Shown here in pieces: positions 1-7,342 of a stretch of 18,203 bases of DNA. The notes beneath the pieces were generated by a model. That model did no database searches and had not been told where the DNA came from. It saw only the letters and a list, made by a program, of their open reading frames with translations. Position 1 is the first letter of the stretch, and every line of letters starts with the position of its first letter. Source of the stretch: Candidatus Cloacimonadota bacterium (GTDB lineage Bacteria; Cloacimonadota; Cloacimonadia; Cloacimonadales; WRIO01); assembly GCA_023230175.1 (NCBI GenBank), contig JALNXV010000026.1, positions 1 through 18,203 of the forward strand. The letters are read 5' to 3'. The position numbers were made by a program, and so were the translations under genes.

Positions 1-35
1 ATCAGATTCTAAATGTATTACATATAGAATCTGAT
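1..35. repeat. Palindrome at window edge (11-bp perfect arms)
   Basis: Positions 1-11 (ATCAGATTCTA) are the exact reverse complement of 25-35, with a 13-base loop at 12-24. The left arm begins at base 1, so the palindrome may continue outside the window. It contains the stop codon of the FG-GAP gene. It may be a real hairpin or the trace of an inverted chimera at a contig end; the sequence alone does not decide. Confidence 0.7.
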
Positions 36-829
36 TGATCTCGATACCAGACATCCTGATCGAATTCTACCGTTACGATAAGGTCATCAATCCCATCTCC
101 GTCAAAATCGCCTGTAGCACACATACCACGATTTATCAGAGTATTTTCAGTTAATGAAATCGCTTCAGACCTTATCTCAACATCCGGATTATGGATGTCA
201 AAACTTTCTCCACCAAAATATATATAGGTTGATGGGACAAATGTGCCATATTGTGCCTCTCTACGCCGAGGCTCTACGAGCAGATCGTCAATGCCATCTC
301 CATTAAAATCATAAGGACCATGGTTTTCTACGATTAATGATGTATATCGTGTCAGTTCCGGTGGCAGATCAGAGTCATCATAATCAAGATATGTCCCGAT
401 AAAGTCATCAGTATCACGCCAGTCAAAATTAATATAGATATACCTCCATAAAACTACTACAAGATCACAAAAATCATCATTATCTATATCTGAAGACAAA
501 TCAATAAATCCATAGTCTTCGATAACAGGTAGATAAGGTAATCTCACCATATCGTAGTTATCAGAGTTTACAAGACCATTTAAGGTGCCATCACCATACT
601 GAACCCTAAAAAGTTCTCTTGTTACATGGTCGAAATTAAAATAATTTTCAGCCGGTGTAAATATCAGGTCTAAGTGTCCGTCTTTGTTAACATCTACAAG
701 TCTTTTAAAACGAACCGAGTCCATAACAGCATGCTCATAAAACTGAAATTCTTCATCTTGTGAAAAGTTAATTGCTGATAAGGCTAAAAAGGATGTAAGC
801 ATTATCAGTAAAAGGATTTTTGTTTTCAT
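2..829 (-). CDS. Secreted FG-GAP/VCBS calcium-binding repeat protein, probably C-terminally truncated
   Basis: This is a 275-residue exported protein of the FG-GAP/VCBS (integrin alpha-like beta-propeller) family; its ligand is unknown. I chose the start at 829-827 because AAGGAG lies at 840-835, five bases upstream, and because it begins a clean signal peptide (MKTKILLLIMLTSFLALSA). The same frame is open back to 877, but that extension starts inside a repeat hairpin and has no signal peptide at its front. Four Asp-rich calcium-loop motifs are visible: DVNKDGHLDL, DIDNDDFCDL, DFNGDGIDDL and DFDGDGIDDL. Family members are usually longer and end in a sorting domain. This one stops abruptly at TGA (4-2), within a palindrome and right after its fourth loop, so I infer truncation, a frameshift or an assembly edge. 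It is transcribed away from its neighbour at 1593. Confidence 0.8.
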   Translation of the reverse strand: MKTKILLLIMLTSFLALSAINFSQDEEFQFYEHAVMDSVRFKRLVDVNKDGHLDLIFTPAENYFNFDHVTRELFRVQYGDGTLNGLVNSDNYDMVRLPYLPVIEDYGFIDLSSDIDNDDFCDLVVVLWRYIYINFDWRDTDDFIGTYLDYDDSDLPPELTRYTSLIVENHGPYDFNGDGIDDLLVEPRRREAQYGTFVPSTYIYFGGESFDIHNPDVEIRSEAISLTENTLINRGMCATGDFDGDGIDDLIVTVEFDQDVWYRDQSDSICNTFRI

Positions 830-868
830 TAAAACTCCTTTGGGGTTAAGGTTATTATGTTTTTGTAG

Positions 869-887
869 CTCGACCATCTTGGTCGAG
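869..887. repeat. Perfect hairpin, 7-bp stem (CTCGACC / GGTCGAG)
   Basis: CTCGACC at 869-875 pairs with GGTCGAG at 881-887 around the loop ATCTT. It lies 40 bases upstream of the FG-GAP start codon, in its untranslated leader. It is followed by two further small hairpin units with similar geometry. Confidence 0.7.
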
Positions 888-896
888 GATATTAAA

Positions 897-947
897 ATCG
901 ATCTGGAAGATCGATGTACATGATTTCGATCCGGAAGATAGATGTAC
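897..947. repeat. Two tandem 22-base hairpin units (898-919 and 926-947)
   Basis: The units share TCGATC(T/C)GGAAGAT(C/A)GATGTAC and differ at two of 22 positions, with a period of 28 bases. The first forms a perfect hairpin at 897-915: ATCGATCT, loop GGA, AGATCGAT. The second copy has a decayed stem. Read on the minus strand, the loop of the first is TCC, the same as in the hairpin of repeat B. Both lie in the leader of the FG-GAP gene. Confidence 0.7.
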
Positions 948-968
948 GATGTTTTATACTTTTGTATG

Positions 969-1001
969 TCATAAGTAATTACAAAAATCTTTTTGTATCA
1001 T
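969..1001 (-). CDS. Possible 10-codon leader peptide or gene-start relic
   Basis: On the minus strand an ATG at 1001-999 opens a 10-codon frame, MIQKDFCNYL, ending in TGA at 971-969. It is preceded at six bases by a full AAGGAGG (1014-1008), a stronger site than that of the gene downstream, and by a plausible promoter at 1060-1032. Hairpin units and then the FG-GAP gene follow. It could be a leader peptide, or the abandoned start of an older gene separated by repeat insertion. The peptide has no run of one amino acid suggesting classical attenuation. Whether it is translated is unknown. Confidence 0.35.
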   Translation of the reverse strand: MIQKDFCNYL

Positions 1002-1007
1002 TTTAAG

Positions 1008-1014
1008 CCTCCTT
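1008..1014 (-). promoter_or_regulatory. Strong Shine-Dalgarno site for the minicistron
   Basis: AAGGAGG on the minus strand, six bases before the ATG at 1001. It is the main reason for taking the 10-codon frame seriously. Confidence 0.55.
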
Positions 1015-1031
1015 ATATTTCTTTAGTGTCA

Positions 1032-1060
1032 ATAATGTATTTTTAGAAAATAATTGTCAA
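1032..1060 (-). promoter_or_regulatory. Candidate sigma70-type promoter for the minicistron / FG-GAP unit
   Basis: TTGACA (minus strand, 1060-1055) is a perfect -35 match. CATTAT (1037-1032) lies 17 bases downstream and matches four of six -10 positions. Transcription would start near 1025, just upstream of the strong Shine-Dalgarno site. Confidence 0.45.
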
Positions 1061-1083
1061 GTTTTTTTTAAAATTATATATAC

Positions 1084-1161
1084 AAGACTATTCATAATTA
1101 TCAAGCATTGTTCAACAAATTTCCGGCTTGTAGCGTGCTAACAAGGATGCTCGCACAACAA
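1084..1161 (+). repeat. Interspersed repeat, copy A (diverged)
   Basis: Positions 1107-1133 match the second half of block 1 of copies B and C (23 of 27 positions against B). The part upstream, from about 1084, matches B more weakly: 16 of 25 positions by hand alignment. Block 2 follows almost directly at 1136-1161 and contains GGATGCTCGCACAACAAA, shared with B and C. The hairpins in this copy are partly decayed, so it looks like the oldest of the three. Confidence 0.6.
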
Positions 1162-1248
1162 ACCAAAGTGCAGGTAAAGATACTCGAACGCAGCCTCATT
1201 ATGTGATAGTTTTTTATAGGTAGTGAGTAGTTAATAGCTATATAATTA

Positions 1249-1453
1249 AAGAGATTGTTGAATAATTTCAATTATTGTTCTACAAGCTTCCAGCTTGTAG
1301 TTTCGTAAAATATTGAATACCTATCACTTAAGGATTTTTAGTGCAAGCAGGGATGCTCGCACAACAAAGCAACGCCGTTCTCGACTCACACTCGCTTTGC
1401 TCACTGCAAGTCAAGTTCGGCTTAAGTGCAAGCAAGATATTCGCAGGACAAAG
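1249..1453 (+). repeat. Interspersed repeat, copy B
   Basis: Block 1 (1249-1300) matches copy C (6121-6172) at 48 of 52 positions. It ends in a perfect 9-bp hairpin: CTACAAGCT at 1280-1288, loop TCC, AGCTTGTAG at 1292-1300. A 40-base spacer follows, then block 2 at 1341-1368 and a weaker second block 2 at 1426-1453. Between these is a GC-richer stretch (1369-1425) unlike the surrounding AT-rich DNA. The element is noncoding as far as I can see. Confidence 0.75.
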
Positions 1454-1522
1454 TAAAAGGTTAATTGAACTATATGTATTAAGAATGTTATTTGCATTTA
1501 TTGAAAATATTTATTTTTTTTC

Positions 1523-1552
1523 TTGACATTTAAATATCTGTTTAACTAAAAT
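1523..1552 (+). promoter_or_regulatory. Promoter of the CotH-domain protein
   Basis: A perfect TTGACA -35 (1523-1528) is followed after 18 bases by TAAAAT (1547-1552), five of six matches to the -10 consensus. The start of transcription would be near 1560, leaving a leader of about 30 bases before the ATG at 1593. AGGAGG at 1583-1588 is the ribosome-binding site. Confidence 0.6.
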
Positions 1553-1592
1553 GACAAATGTAATAAAATAATATTAATTAATAGGAGGAATA

Positions 1593-4500
1593 ATGAAGTT
1601 CTTTGCTAAGTATTTATGTGTTTTTTTTATGATGTTGTTGTTTACAATGTCATTATATTCTCAAATTGTAATTAATGAGGTAATGTCATCAAATTCTGTT
1701 TCGATTGTAGATGAAGATGGAGATTATGAGGATTGGATTGAGTTATATAATTATAGTAGTAATGCTATTAATTTAGCAGGTTACGGATTATCGGATAATT
1801 ATGAAGATTCTTATAAGTGGGTATTTCCGGATATTGTAATTAATAGTGAATCTTTTATGCTTATTTGGACATCCGGTAAGAATAGAATAAATCCAACAGC
1901 ACCCTTACATACGAATTTTAGTATTAGTGCCGGTGGTGAAGAGGTTGTTTTAACAGATCCCCAAGGTATTATAATTAGTGAATTTGAACCAATTGCTTTA
2001 CCGACAGATTATTCTTATGGCAGATTTCCGGATGCTAGTGAAGAATGGTTTTATTTTAGCAGTCCAACGCCCGGGAATAGTAATTCTACACAGGGTTGGA
2101 ATGAGATATTAGAACCTCCAATGTTTTCTCGAAGAGGAGGCTTTTACAGCAATGAATTTGATTTATCAATATCCCATACTGACTCCGAGGTAACAATTAT
2201 TTATACTTTAGACGGTTCTATCCCGGAAACTCAGAATTTAAATGAATGTTATTATAATTATAAAAATTCATATCCACAAGATCCGGGTCAAGATTTTGGA
2301 GAATTATTACAATCTTCGTATAAAACTAACATCTATTCAGAATCAATTGCAATTTATGATAAATCAAGTGAACCGGATAAGTTGACTCAAATGTCTTCAA
2401 CAATAGATAATAATCCGGTATATTTTCCTGATTCACCAGTACATAAAGGAATGGTCGTTAGAGCAAGAGCAATTAAGGCGGGTTGTTTAGATAGTCCTGT
2501 AACATCTGCAACTTTTTTTATTGGAGAAAACGATTGTGATATACCTGTGATTTCGTTAATAATACAAGAAGATGCATTATTTGATTATGAAAATGGAATA
2601 TATACAGCGGGAATGATTTTTGATAACTGGAGAGAAAACAACCCTACTGCAAATTCATCACAATTAAGTCCGGCAAATTATCATTCAAGGGGTGATTTAT
2701 GGGAATATCCGGCTAATATCGAAGTATTTAATCAAAATATGAATAATTTTAATCAATCTATCGGTGTAAGGATTAATGGTAATGCATCAAGAGCTTATCG
2801 AAGTAAAAGTCTTAGAATATATGCACGAAGTGAATACGGTAATTCAGAATTAAATTATTCATTTTTCCCCGATTATCAGTATAATTCATTTAAAAGACTT
2901 TTGTTGAGAAATGCAGGTCAGGATATAAACAGAGCAATGTTTAAAGATGCTTTTATTCATCAATGCTTTAAAAATATGAATTTCTGTATCCAAGAATATC
3001 AACCTTCAATTGTTTATATTAATGGTGAATACTGGGGTTTACACAATATCCGTGAACGTTTTGATAAGTATTATTTTGAGAGAGTTTTTGGTATAGATGA
3101 AGATAATCTTGATTTTTTATCTAATAATGGAGTTGTTGACGAAGGTGAAGGTACGCATTATGATGCTATGATTGATTATATGAATCAAAATGATATTAGC
3201 CAATCTGAACATTATGAGTACATTAAAACTCAAATGGATATAGAAAATTTTACAGATTCTCAAATAGCTCGTATTTTTATAGCTGATGTTGATTGGCCAC
3301 ATAATAATGTAGAATTTTGGCGTAATAGAGTTTCAGAATACAGTCCGGATTTACCTTATGGTCAAGATGGCAGGTGGCGTTGGCTGTTAAAAGATACAGA
3401 CTATTCATTTGGATTACCGGTAGATTATGAACATAATACGTTAATATGGGCAACTAATGAGGATGGAAATTATGAGGGTAATGAATGGGCTACTTTTTTA
3501 CTTAGAACCTTATTAGAGAATGAAGAATATAAGAAGTTTTTTATAAATAGATTTTCTGATTTATTAAATTCAACTTTTAAATCTGAAAGAATAGTAGATA
3601 TGATTAATACAGTAAAAACAAAAATTGAACCTTATATGCCTGAGCATATTAACAGATGGAATTATTTATCAAACATTAGTCAATGGGAATACAATATTAA
3701 TACAATGATAGAATTTGCTGAAGAAAGACCAGCTTGTCAGAGTCAACATATACAAGAATTTTTTAGTTTATCAAATCAAGTTAATGTGGAGATTGATGTT
3801 GATAATTTAAATTATGGTAAGGTAAGAATAAATACTCTTACCCTAAATGAAAATACAGATGGAGTATCAGATTCTATATATCCTTGGACAGGTGTCTATT
3901 ATGGTGGTAATCCTGTTGAAATTGAGGCTGTTCCTGCCCCGGGTTATGTATTTAGTCATTGGGAAGGCAGTGTAAATAATCAATCATCATTACTTCAACT
4001 TGACTTAACTGAAGATATATCTCTAATTGCTAACTTTGTGGAAGGACAAAGTAATCAACCGGAATTGATTCATTATTGGCATTTTAATACTCTTTCGGGA
4101 ACTATTGAATCAGTAAGTTCTGATTATTCATCTATTATGGATGCTGTTATTTCTTATCCGGGTACCGGAGAGGGGTATATGGATGAACGTACTCATAATG
4201 ATAGTAATCCGGTATCAAATTTAAATTTACATTTAGGACAAGAACCTAATCAAGGAGCTGTCTTAAGAGTTCGTAATCCTTCTATTACTCGTGAATTACT
4301 CATTACTTCTCCAACTTTAGGATACAAAGATATTAATATCACTTATGCTACTACTCGTACTAGTAATGGAGCAACATTACAAGCATTATACTATTCTTAT
4401 GACGGAGGTGAAAATTGGGTGTCTTTAAGTTCTGAATATGTGGTACAAGAACTTAATACTTGGGAATTGAAGAGTTTTGACCTTATTTCTGATGAAGTAA

Positions 4501-6122
4501 ATAATAATTCTAATTTAGTATTTAAGGTTTTATTTAGTGGTGAAAATGCCGGTGCTGATTCCGGAAATAATCGATTTGATAATATCAGTATAAGCGGGGT
4601 TCCTATTGTAGCCGATGACTTTACTTTAGAAGGAGCCGGAACAATAACTGATCCTTATCAAGTTTCATCATTTGAAGATTTATTAATGGTTCAAGAAACA
4701 CCGATATATTGGGATAGACATTATATACAGACAAATGATATTGATGCAGAGTTAACAAGCAATTCTGAAGAATTTGGTGAGTTAGGATGGCAACCTATTG
4801 GTAATCTTGATTTAGCATTTACAGGTACATATAATGGTAATTTTTATAAAATTAGTGGATTGTATGCTAATTATCCTGATTTAGAAGGTGTTGGACTGTT
4901 TGGCGTTGTATCAAATGAAGGAGCTATATTGAAAAATATTAGGTTAGACAATGTTAATATCAGTGGTTTAAAATCAGTTGGTGGACTTATTGGAATAAAT
5001 ATGGATTGTGCATATATTGAAAACTGTTCAGTTACCGGTGAAGTAAATACTATCGGTGATAATAATGTAGGAGGTATTGCCGGTAAAAATGAGAATTATG
5101 CGATAATAAGAAATTGTTATACAAATGTTGTTGTAACCGGAACTGATTCCAACGTTGGTGGATTAGTTGGGTTAAATGATGATTTTGCTGAAATAATAGA
5201 TTGTTATTCACTTGGCAGTGTAACAGGTAATGAAAGAGTTGGAGGATTTGCAGGTAGAAACAGAAATGATGCTCTGATAAATAACTCATATTCCCTAGGA
5301 TTAGTTACAGGTACCTCAGATGAATACATTAACGGATTTTGTGGAAGGAATCAAGCTGTAGTCAATAATTGTTTCTGGAATACTGAAACTTCGGGTTACA
5401 CTGAAAATAGTGAACAAGGAGCCGAAGGTAAGACGACTACAGAATTAAAAATGATTGATACTTATGCGAATTCAGAATGGGATTTTGAGAATACCTGGGT
5501 GATAGAAACAACTGTAAACAGTGGTTATCCAGCTTTGGTTTATCAATTGATACCTATACATTTATCTGCATTAATTCAAGATAATCATATCTGTTTATCT
5601 TGGCAAGCACCATATAGAAACTTTAATAGACTATTATTAGGGTATAATATTTACAGGGATAATGTACAAATTAATGATTCTATAATTCCTGATTGTGAAT
5701 ATATTGATAATATAGTGATTGAAAATGAAACATATCTTTATTATGTTAAAGCAATTTATGCCTCCGGTGAATCATTTCCTTCAGATTATGTCGAGATTAC
5801 TTATACAACTGATATAGATGAGGATTCCGAAATAATATTTCCTTTACGGACAAGTATGTTAAGTGTTTATCCAAATCCTTTTAATATTACTCAACAAGCA
5901 AGATTTGATATTGAAGTAAAGAAAGGTGAAATTGCTACCCTAAAGATATTTAATATTAAAGGTCAATTAGTTAAAGTCTTTGATATATTAGAACCGGGCA
6001 AACACAATCCTGTTTGGAATGGTAAAGATAATTATAATAAAACAGTAGCATCAGGAATTTATCTTTATCAATTATCAAGTCCGAGTGCAAATATAATCAA
6101 GAAAATGATAATGATTAAATAA
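1593..6122 (+). CDS. Large secreted multidomain protein with CotH kinase domain and FlgD-like C-terminal sorting domain
   Basis: This 1509-residue protein starts at an ATG four bases after AGGAGG and has a signal peptide (1-24). Domains in order: lamin-tail domain (about 25-165); chitobiase C-terminal-like beta domain (about 174-215, YTLDGSIPE); CotH kinase domain (about 313-700); InlB-type repeat (about 730-815); a jelly-roll-like segment (about 826-1005); six GLUG-type repeats of about 28 residues (about 1100-1300, VGGLIG/VGGIAG/VGGFAG); Fn3 (about 1320-1405); and a FlgD-like module (about 1420-1509, YPNPFN, ASGIYLYQL). The CotH signature NGEYWGLHNIRERFDK (477-492), D567 with N571/N572, and D601/D603 in KDTDYSF resemble the family's catalytic residues, so protein phosphorylation outside the cytoplasm is possible. 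Its substrate is unknown. It probably forms its own unit, with a terminator at 6278-6313. Confidence 0.88.
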   Translation: MKFFAKYLCVFFMMLLFTMSLYSQIVINEVMSSNSVSIVDEDGDYEDWIELYNYSSNAINLAGYGLSDNYEDSYKWVFPDIVINSESFMLIWTSGKNRINPTAPLHTNFSISAGGEEVVLTDPQGIIISEFEPIALPTDYSYGRFPDASEEWFYFSSPTPGNSNSTQGWNEILEPPMFSRRGGFYSNEFDLSISHTDSEVTIIYTLDGSIPETQNLNECYYNYKNSYPQDPGQDFGELLQSSYKTNIYSESIAIYDKSSEPDKLTQMSSTIDNNPVYFPDSPVHKGMVVRARAIKAGCLDSPVTSATFFIGENDCDIPVISLIIQEDALFDYENGIYTAGMIFDNWRENNPTANSSQLSPANYHSRGDLWEYPANIEVFNQNMNNFNQSIGVRINGNASRAYRSKSLRIYARSEYGNSELNYSFFPDYQYNSFKRLLLRNAGQDINRAMFKDAFIHQCFKNMNFCIQEYQPSIVYINGEYWGLHNIRERFDKYYFERVFGIDEDNLDFLSNNGVVDEGEGTHYDAMIDYMNQNDISQSEHYEYIKTQMDIENFTDSQIARIFIADVDWPHNNVEFWRNRVSEYSPDLPYGQDGRWRWLLKDTDYSFGLPVDYEHNTLIWATNEDGNYEGNEWATFLLRTLLENEEYKKFFINRFSDLLNSTFKSERIVDMINTVKTKIEPYMPEHINRWNYLSNISQWEYNINTMIEFAEERPACQSQHIQEFFSLSNQVNVEIDVDNLNYGKVRINTLTLNENTDGVSDSIYPWTGVYYGGNPVEIEAVPAPGYVFSHWEGSVNNQSSLLQLDLTEDISLIANFVEGQSNQPELIHYWHFNTLSGTIESVSSDYSSIMDAVISYPGTGEGYMDERTHNDSNPVSNLNLHLGQEPNQGAVLRVRNPSITRELLITSPTLGYKDINITYATTRTSNGATLQALYYSYDGGENWVSLSSEYVVQELNTWELKSFDLISDEVNNNSNLVFKVLFSGENAGADSGNNRFDNISISGVPIVADDFTLEGAGTITDPYQVSSFEDLLMVQETPIYWDRHYIQTNDIDAELTSNSEEFGELGWQPIGNLDLAFTGTYNGNFYKISGLYANYPDLEGVGLFGVVSNEGAILKNIRLDNVNISGLKSVGGLIGINMDCAYIENCSVTGEVNTIGDNNVGGIAGKNENYAIIRNCYTNVVVTGTDSNVGGLVGLNDDFAEIIDCYSLGSVTGNERVGGFAGRNRNDALINNSYSLGLVTGTSDEYINGFCGRNQAVVNNCFWNTETSGYTENSEQGAEGKTTTELKMIDTYANSEWDFENTWVIETTVNSGYPALVYQLIPIHLSALIQDNHICLSWQAPYRNFNRLLLGYNIYRDNVQINDSIIPDCEYIDNIVIENETYLYYVKAIYASGESFPSDYVEITYTTDIDEDSEIIFPLRTSMLSVYPNPFNITQQARFDIEVKKGEIATLKIFNIKGQLVKVFDILEPGKHNPVWNGKDNYNKTVASGIYLYQLSSPSANIIKKMIMIK

Positions 6123-6252
6123 GAGACTGTTGAATAATTTCAATTATTGTTCTACAAGCTCCCGGCTTATAGGAAAAACAAGTGCAAGCAAGGATGCTCG
6201 CACAACAAACTTAAGTGCAAGCAAGATGCTCGCACAACAACATTATTCAACA
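6121..6252 (+). repeat. Interspersed repeat, copy C, MITE-like with 11-bp terminal inverted repeats
   Basis: Block 1 (6121-6172) matches copy B at 48 of 52 positions. Two tandem block-2 units follow (6182-6209 and 6215-6240). TGTTGAATAAT at 6128-6138 is the exact reverse complement of ATTATTCAACA at 6242-6252, so the element is bounded by inverted repeats over 125 bases. Block 2 forms a 9-bp stem (GTGCAAGCA / TGCTCGCAC) that pairs fully, with one G-U, only when read as minus-strand RNA. The element overlaps the last two bases of the preceding stop codon and sits before the terminator, so it would be transcribed as 3' untranslated sequence. It contains no transposase and would be non-autonomous if mobile. 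Confidence 0.7.
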
Positions 6253-6277
6253 CCCTTAATAAGATAGGTTTAAATAT

Positions 6278-6313
6278 AAGACCTTTGAGATATTTACTCA
6301 GAGGTCTTTTTTT
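6278..6313 (+). terminator. Strong rho-independent terminator
   Basis: AAGACCTTTGAG (6278-6289) pairs with CTCAGAGGTCTT (6297-6308) in a 12-bp stem with one U-G pair and a seven-base loop, followed by seven T residues (6307-6313). It ends the CotH-protein transcript, downstream of repeat C, and separates it from the ABC gene cluster. Confidence 0.88.
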
Positions 6314-6364
6314 AATTTAATGGAATAATATTTGCTTTGAATAGTTATAATTAAAGAGGTAATT

Positions 6365-7330
6365 ATGATTGAAGTAAAAGGTCTAAAAAAATATTTTGAT
6401 GAGATAAAAGCTGTAGATGATATAAGTTTTTTGATAAAAGAAGGTGAAATTACAGGGTTTTTAGGTCCAAATGGTGCCGGTAAATCAACAACTCTAAAGA
6501 TGATGACAGGTTATCTTAAACCTGATTTTGGAGATATTTTAATTAATAATAAGAATATCTCTGAGTATGCTGATATGAATACAGATTATAGACTAAATAT
6601 TGGATATTTACCGGAAAATAATCCCTTATATCCAGATATGAATGTCTATGATTTTTTGTATTATATTGCTAAAATCAAACAAATTAAATCTAATGAGATT
6701 AAGGATAGAATTATTTATGTAGCGGAAAAGTGTTCAATACTGGATCGTTTACCTCAATCAATCAGCACATTATCTAAAGGTTATAGGCAAAGAGTAGGGC
6801 TAGCTCAAACTATTCTCAATGACCCTAAAATCCTTGTTTTAGATGAACCAACAGTTGGTTTGGACCCAAATCAAATTCTGGAGATACGTACACTTATAAA
6901 AGAATTAGGTCAAGAAAAGACAGTTATTTTATCTAGTCATATCCTTCAAGAAGTTCAAGCCTTATGCGATAGAATAATTATTATTAATCAAGGTAAGATA
7001 ATTACCGATACATCTAAAGACTTATTACTTCAATCAATGAGTAGAAAAAATATTATTCATTTAGCCTTGAATAAAGAGTTGGAAGGTGATATTTTTGAAA
7101 GTTTTGATTATAATATCATAATTACAAATAAGGAAACAGTTTCTACGGATACTAAAGTAATATATAAGTATATATTAGAATTAACAGAGACAGATTCTAA
7201 AGAAAATGAAAATGATTATAGCTTACAAGAAAATATTTATGACACTCTATCCAAAAGACAAATCAAAATCTTAGAATTTTATATAGAAGTTAAAAACTTA
7301 GAAGAAGTTTTTTATATGTTGACAAACTAA
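6365..7330 (+). CDS. ABC transporter ATP-binding protein, GldA/ABC-2 type
   Basis: This 321-residue ATPase would power the permease encoded next to it, at the cytoplasmic face of the inner membrane. Visible motifs: Walker A GPNGAGKST (34-42), a YLPENNPLYPDM segment at the Q-loop position as is common in this subfamily, signature LSKGYRQRVGLAQ (136-148), Walker B ILVLDEPTVGLDP (156-168) and the switch His192 (SSHIL). The C-terminal 100 residues are a poorly conserved extension, also usual for this subfamily. AGAGG at 6355-6359 precedes the ATG. The next three genes follow at 8-12 bases, the arrangement of gldA-gldF-gldG clusters. In Bacteroidota that set is linked to gliding, but similar sets occur in non-gliding bacteria, so the substrate is unknown. 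Confidence 0.92.
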   Translation: MIEVKGLKKYFDEIKAVDDISFLIKEGEITGFLGPNGAGKSTTLKMMTGYLKPDFGDILINNKNISEYADMNTDYRLNIGYLPENNPLYPDMNVYDFLYYIAKIKQIKSNEIKDRIIYVAEKCSILDRLPQSISTLSKGYRQRVGLAQTILNDPKILVLDEPTVGLDPNQILEIRTLIKELGQEKTVILSSHILQEVQALCDRIIIINQGKIITDTSKDLLLQSMSRKNIIHLALNKELEGDIFESFDYNIIITNKETVSTDTKVIYKYILELTETDSKENENDYSLQENIYDTLSKRQIKILEFYIEVKNLEEVFYMLTN

Positions 7331-7342
7331 TGTGGAGATGAA

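Larger units (their letters stand above)
830..1592. other. Long intergenic region between divergent genes, rich in repeats
   Basis: There is no convincing gene apart from a 10-codon minicistron at 1001-969 (minus). Going left to right the region holds the leader of the FG-GAP gene with three hairpin units (869-947), the minicistron and its promoter (969-1060), interspersed repeat copies A (1084-1161) and B (1249-1453), an AT-rich stretch, and the promoter and ribosome-binding site of the gene at 1593. The open frame at 1341-1526 is repeat sequence and I do not regard it as a gene. No tRNA or known riboswitch was recognised. Confidence 0.7.

Noticed and set aside
1341..1526. 61-residue open frame starting at GTG
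   Set aside because: It starts on the first base of repeat block 2 and runs through repeat copy B; no Shine-Dalgarno, no recognisable protein, overlaps the promoter of the next gene.
6182..6240. Tandem 28-base units resembling a small CRISPR array
   Set aside because: Only two units, five bases apart, with no spacers of proper length and no cas genes; they are hairpin repeats also found elsewhere in the window.
6118..6264. AATAAGA at 6118-6124 and 6258-6264 as a target-site duplication of repeat C
   Set aside because: The repeats are 3 and 5 bases away from the inverted-repeat ends, and part of the left one (AAGA) is shared with copy B and so belongs to the element. AT-rich chance is likely.
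6346..6351. Perfect TATAAT upstream of the ABC ATPase gene
   Set aside because: No -35 at 16-18 bases, and transcription would start about seven bases before the ATG, removing the ribosome-binding site at 6355-6359. In such AT-rich DNA it may be chance, so the operon promoter stays unassigned.
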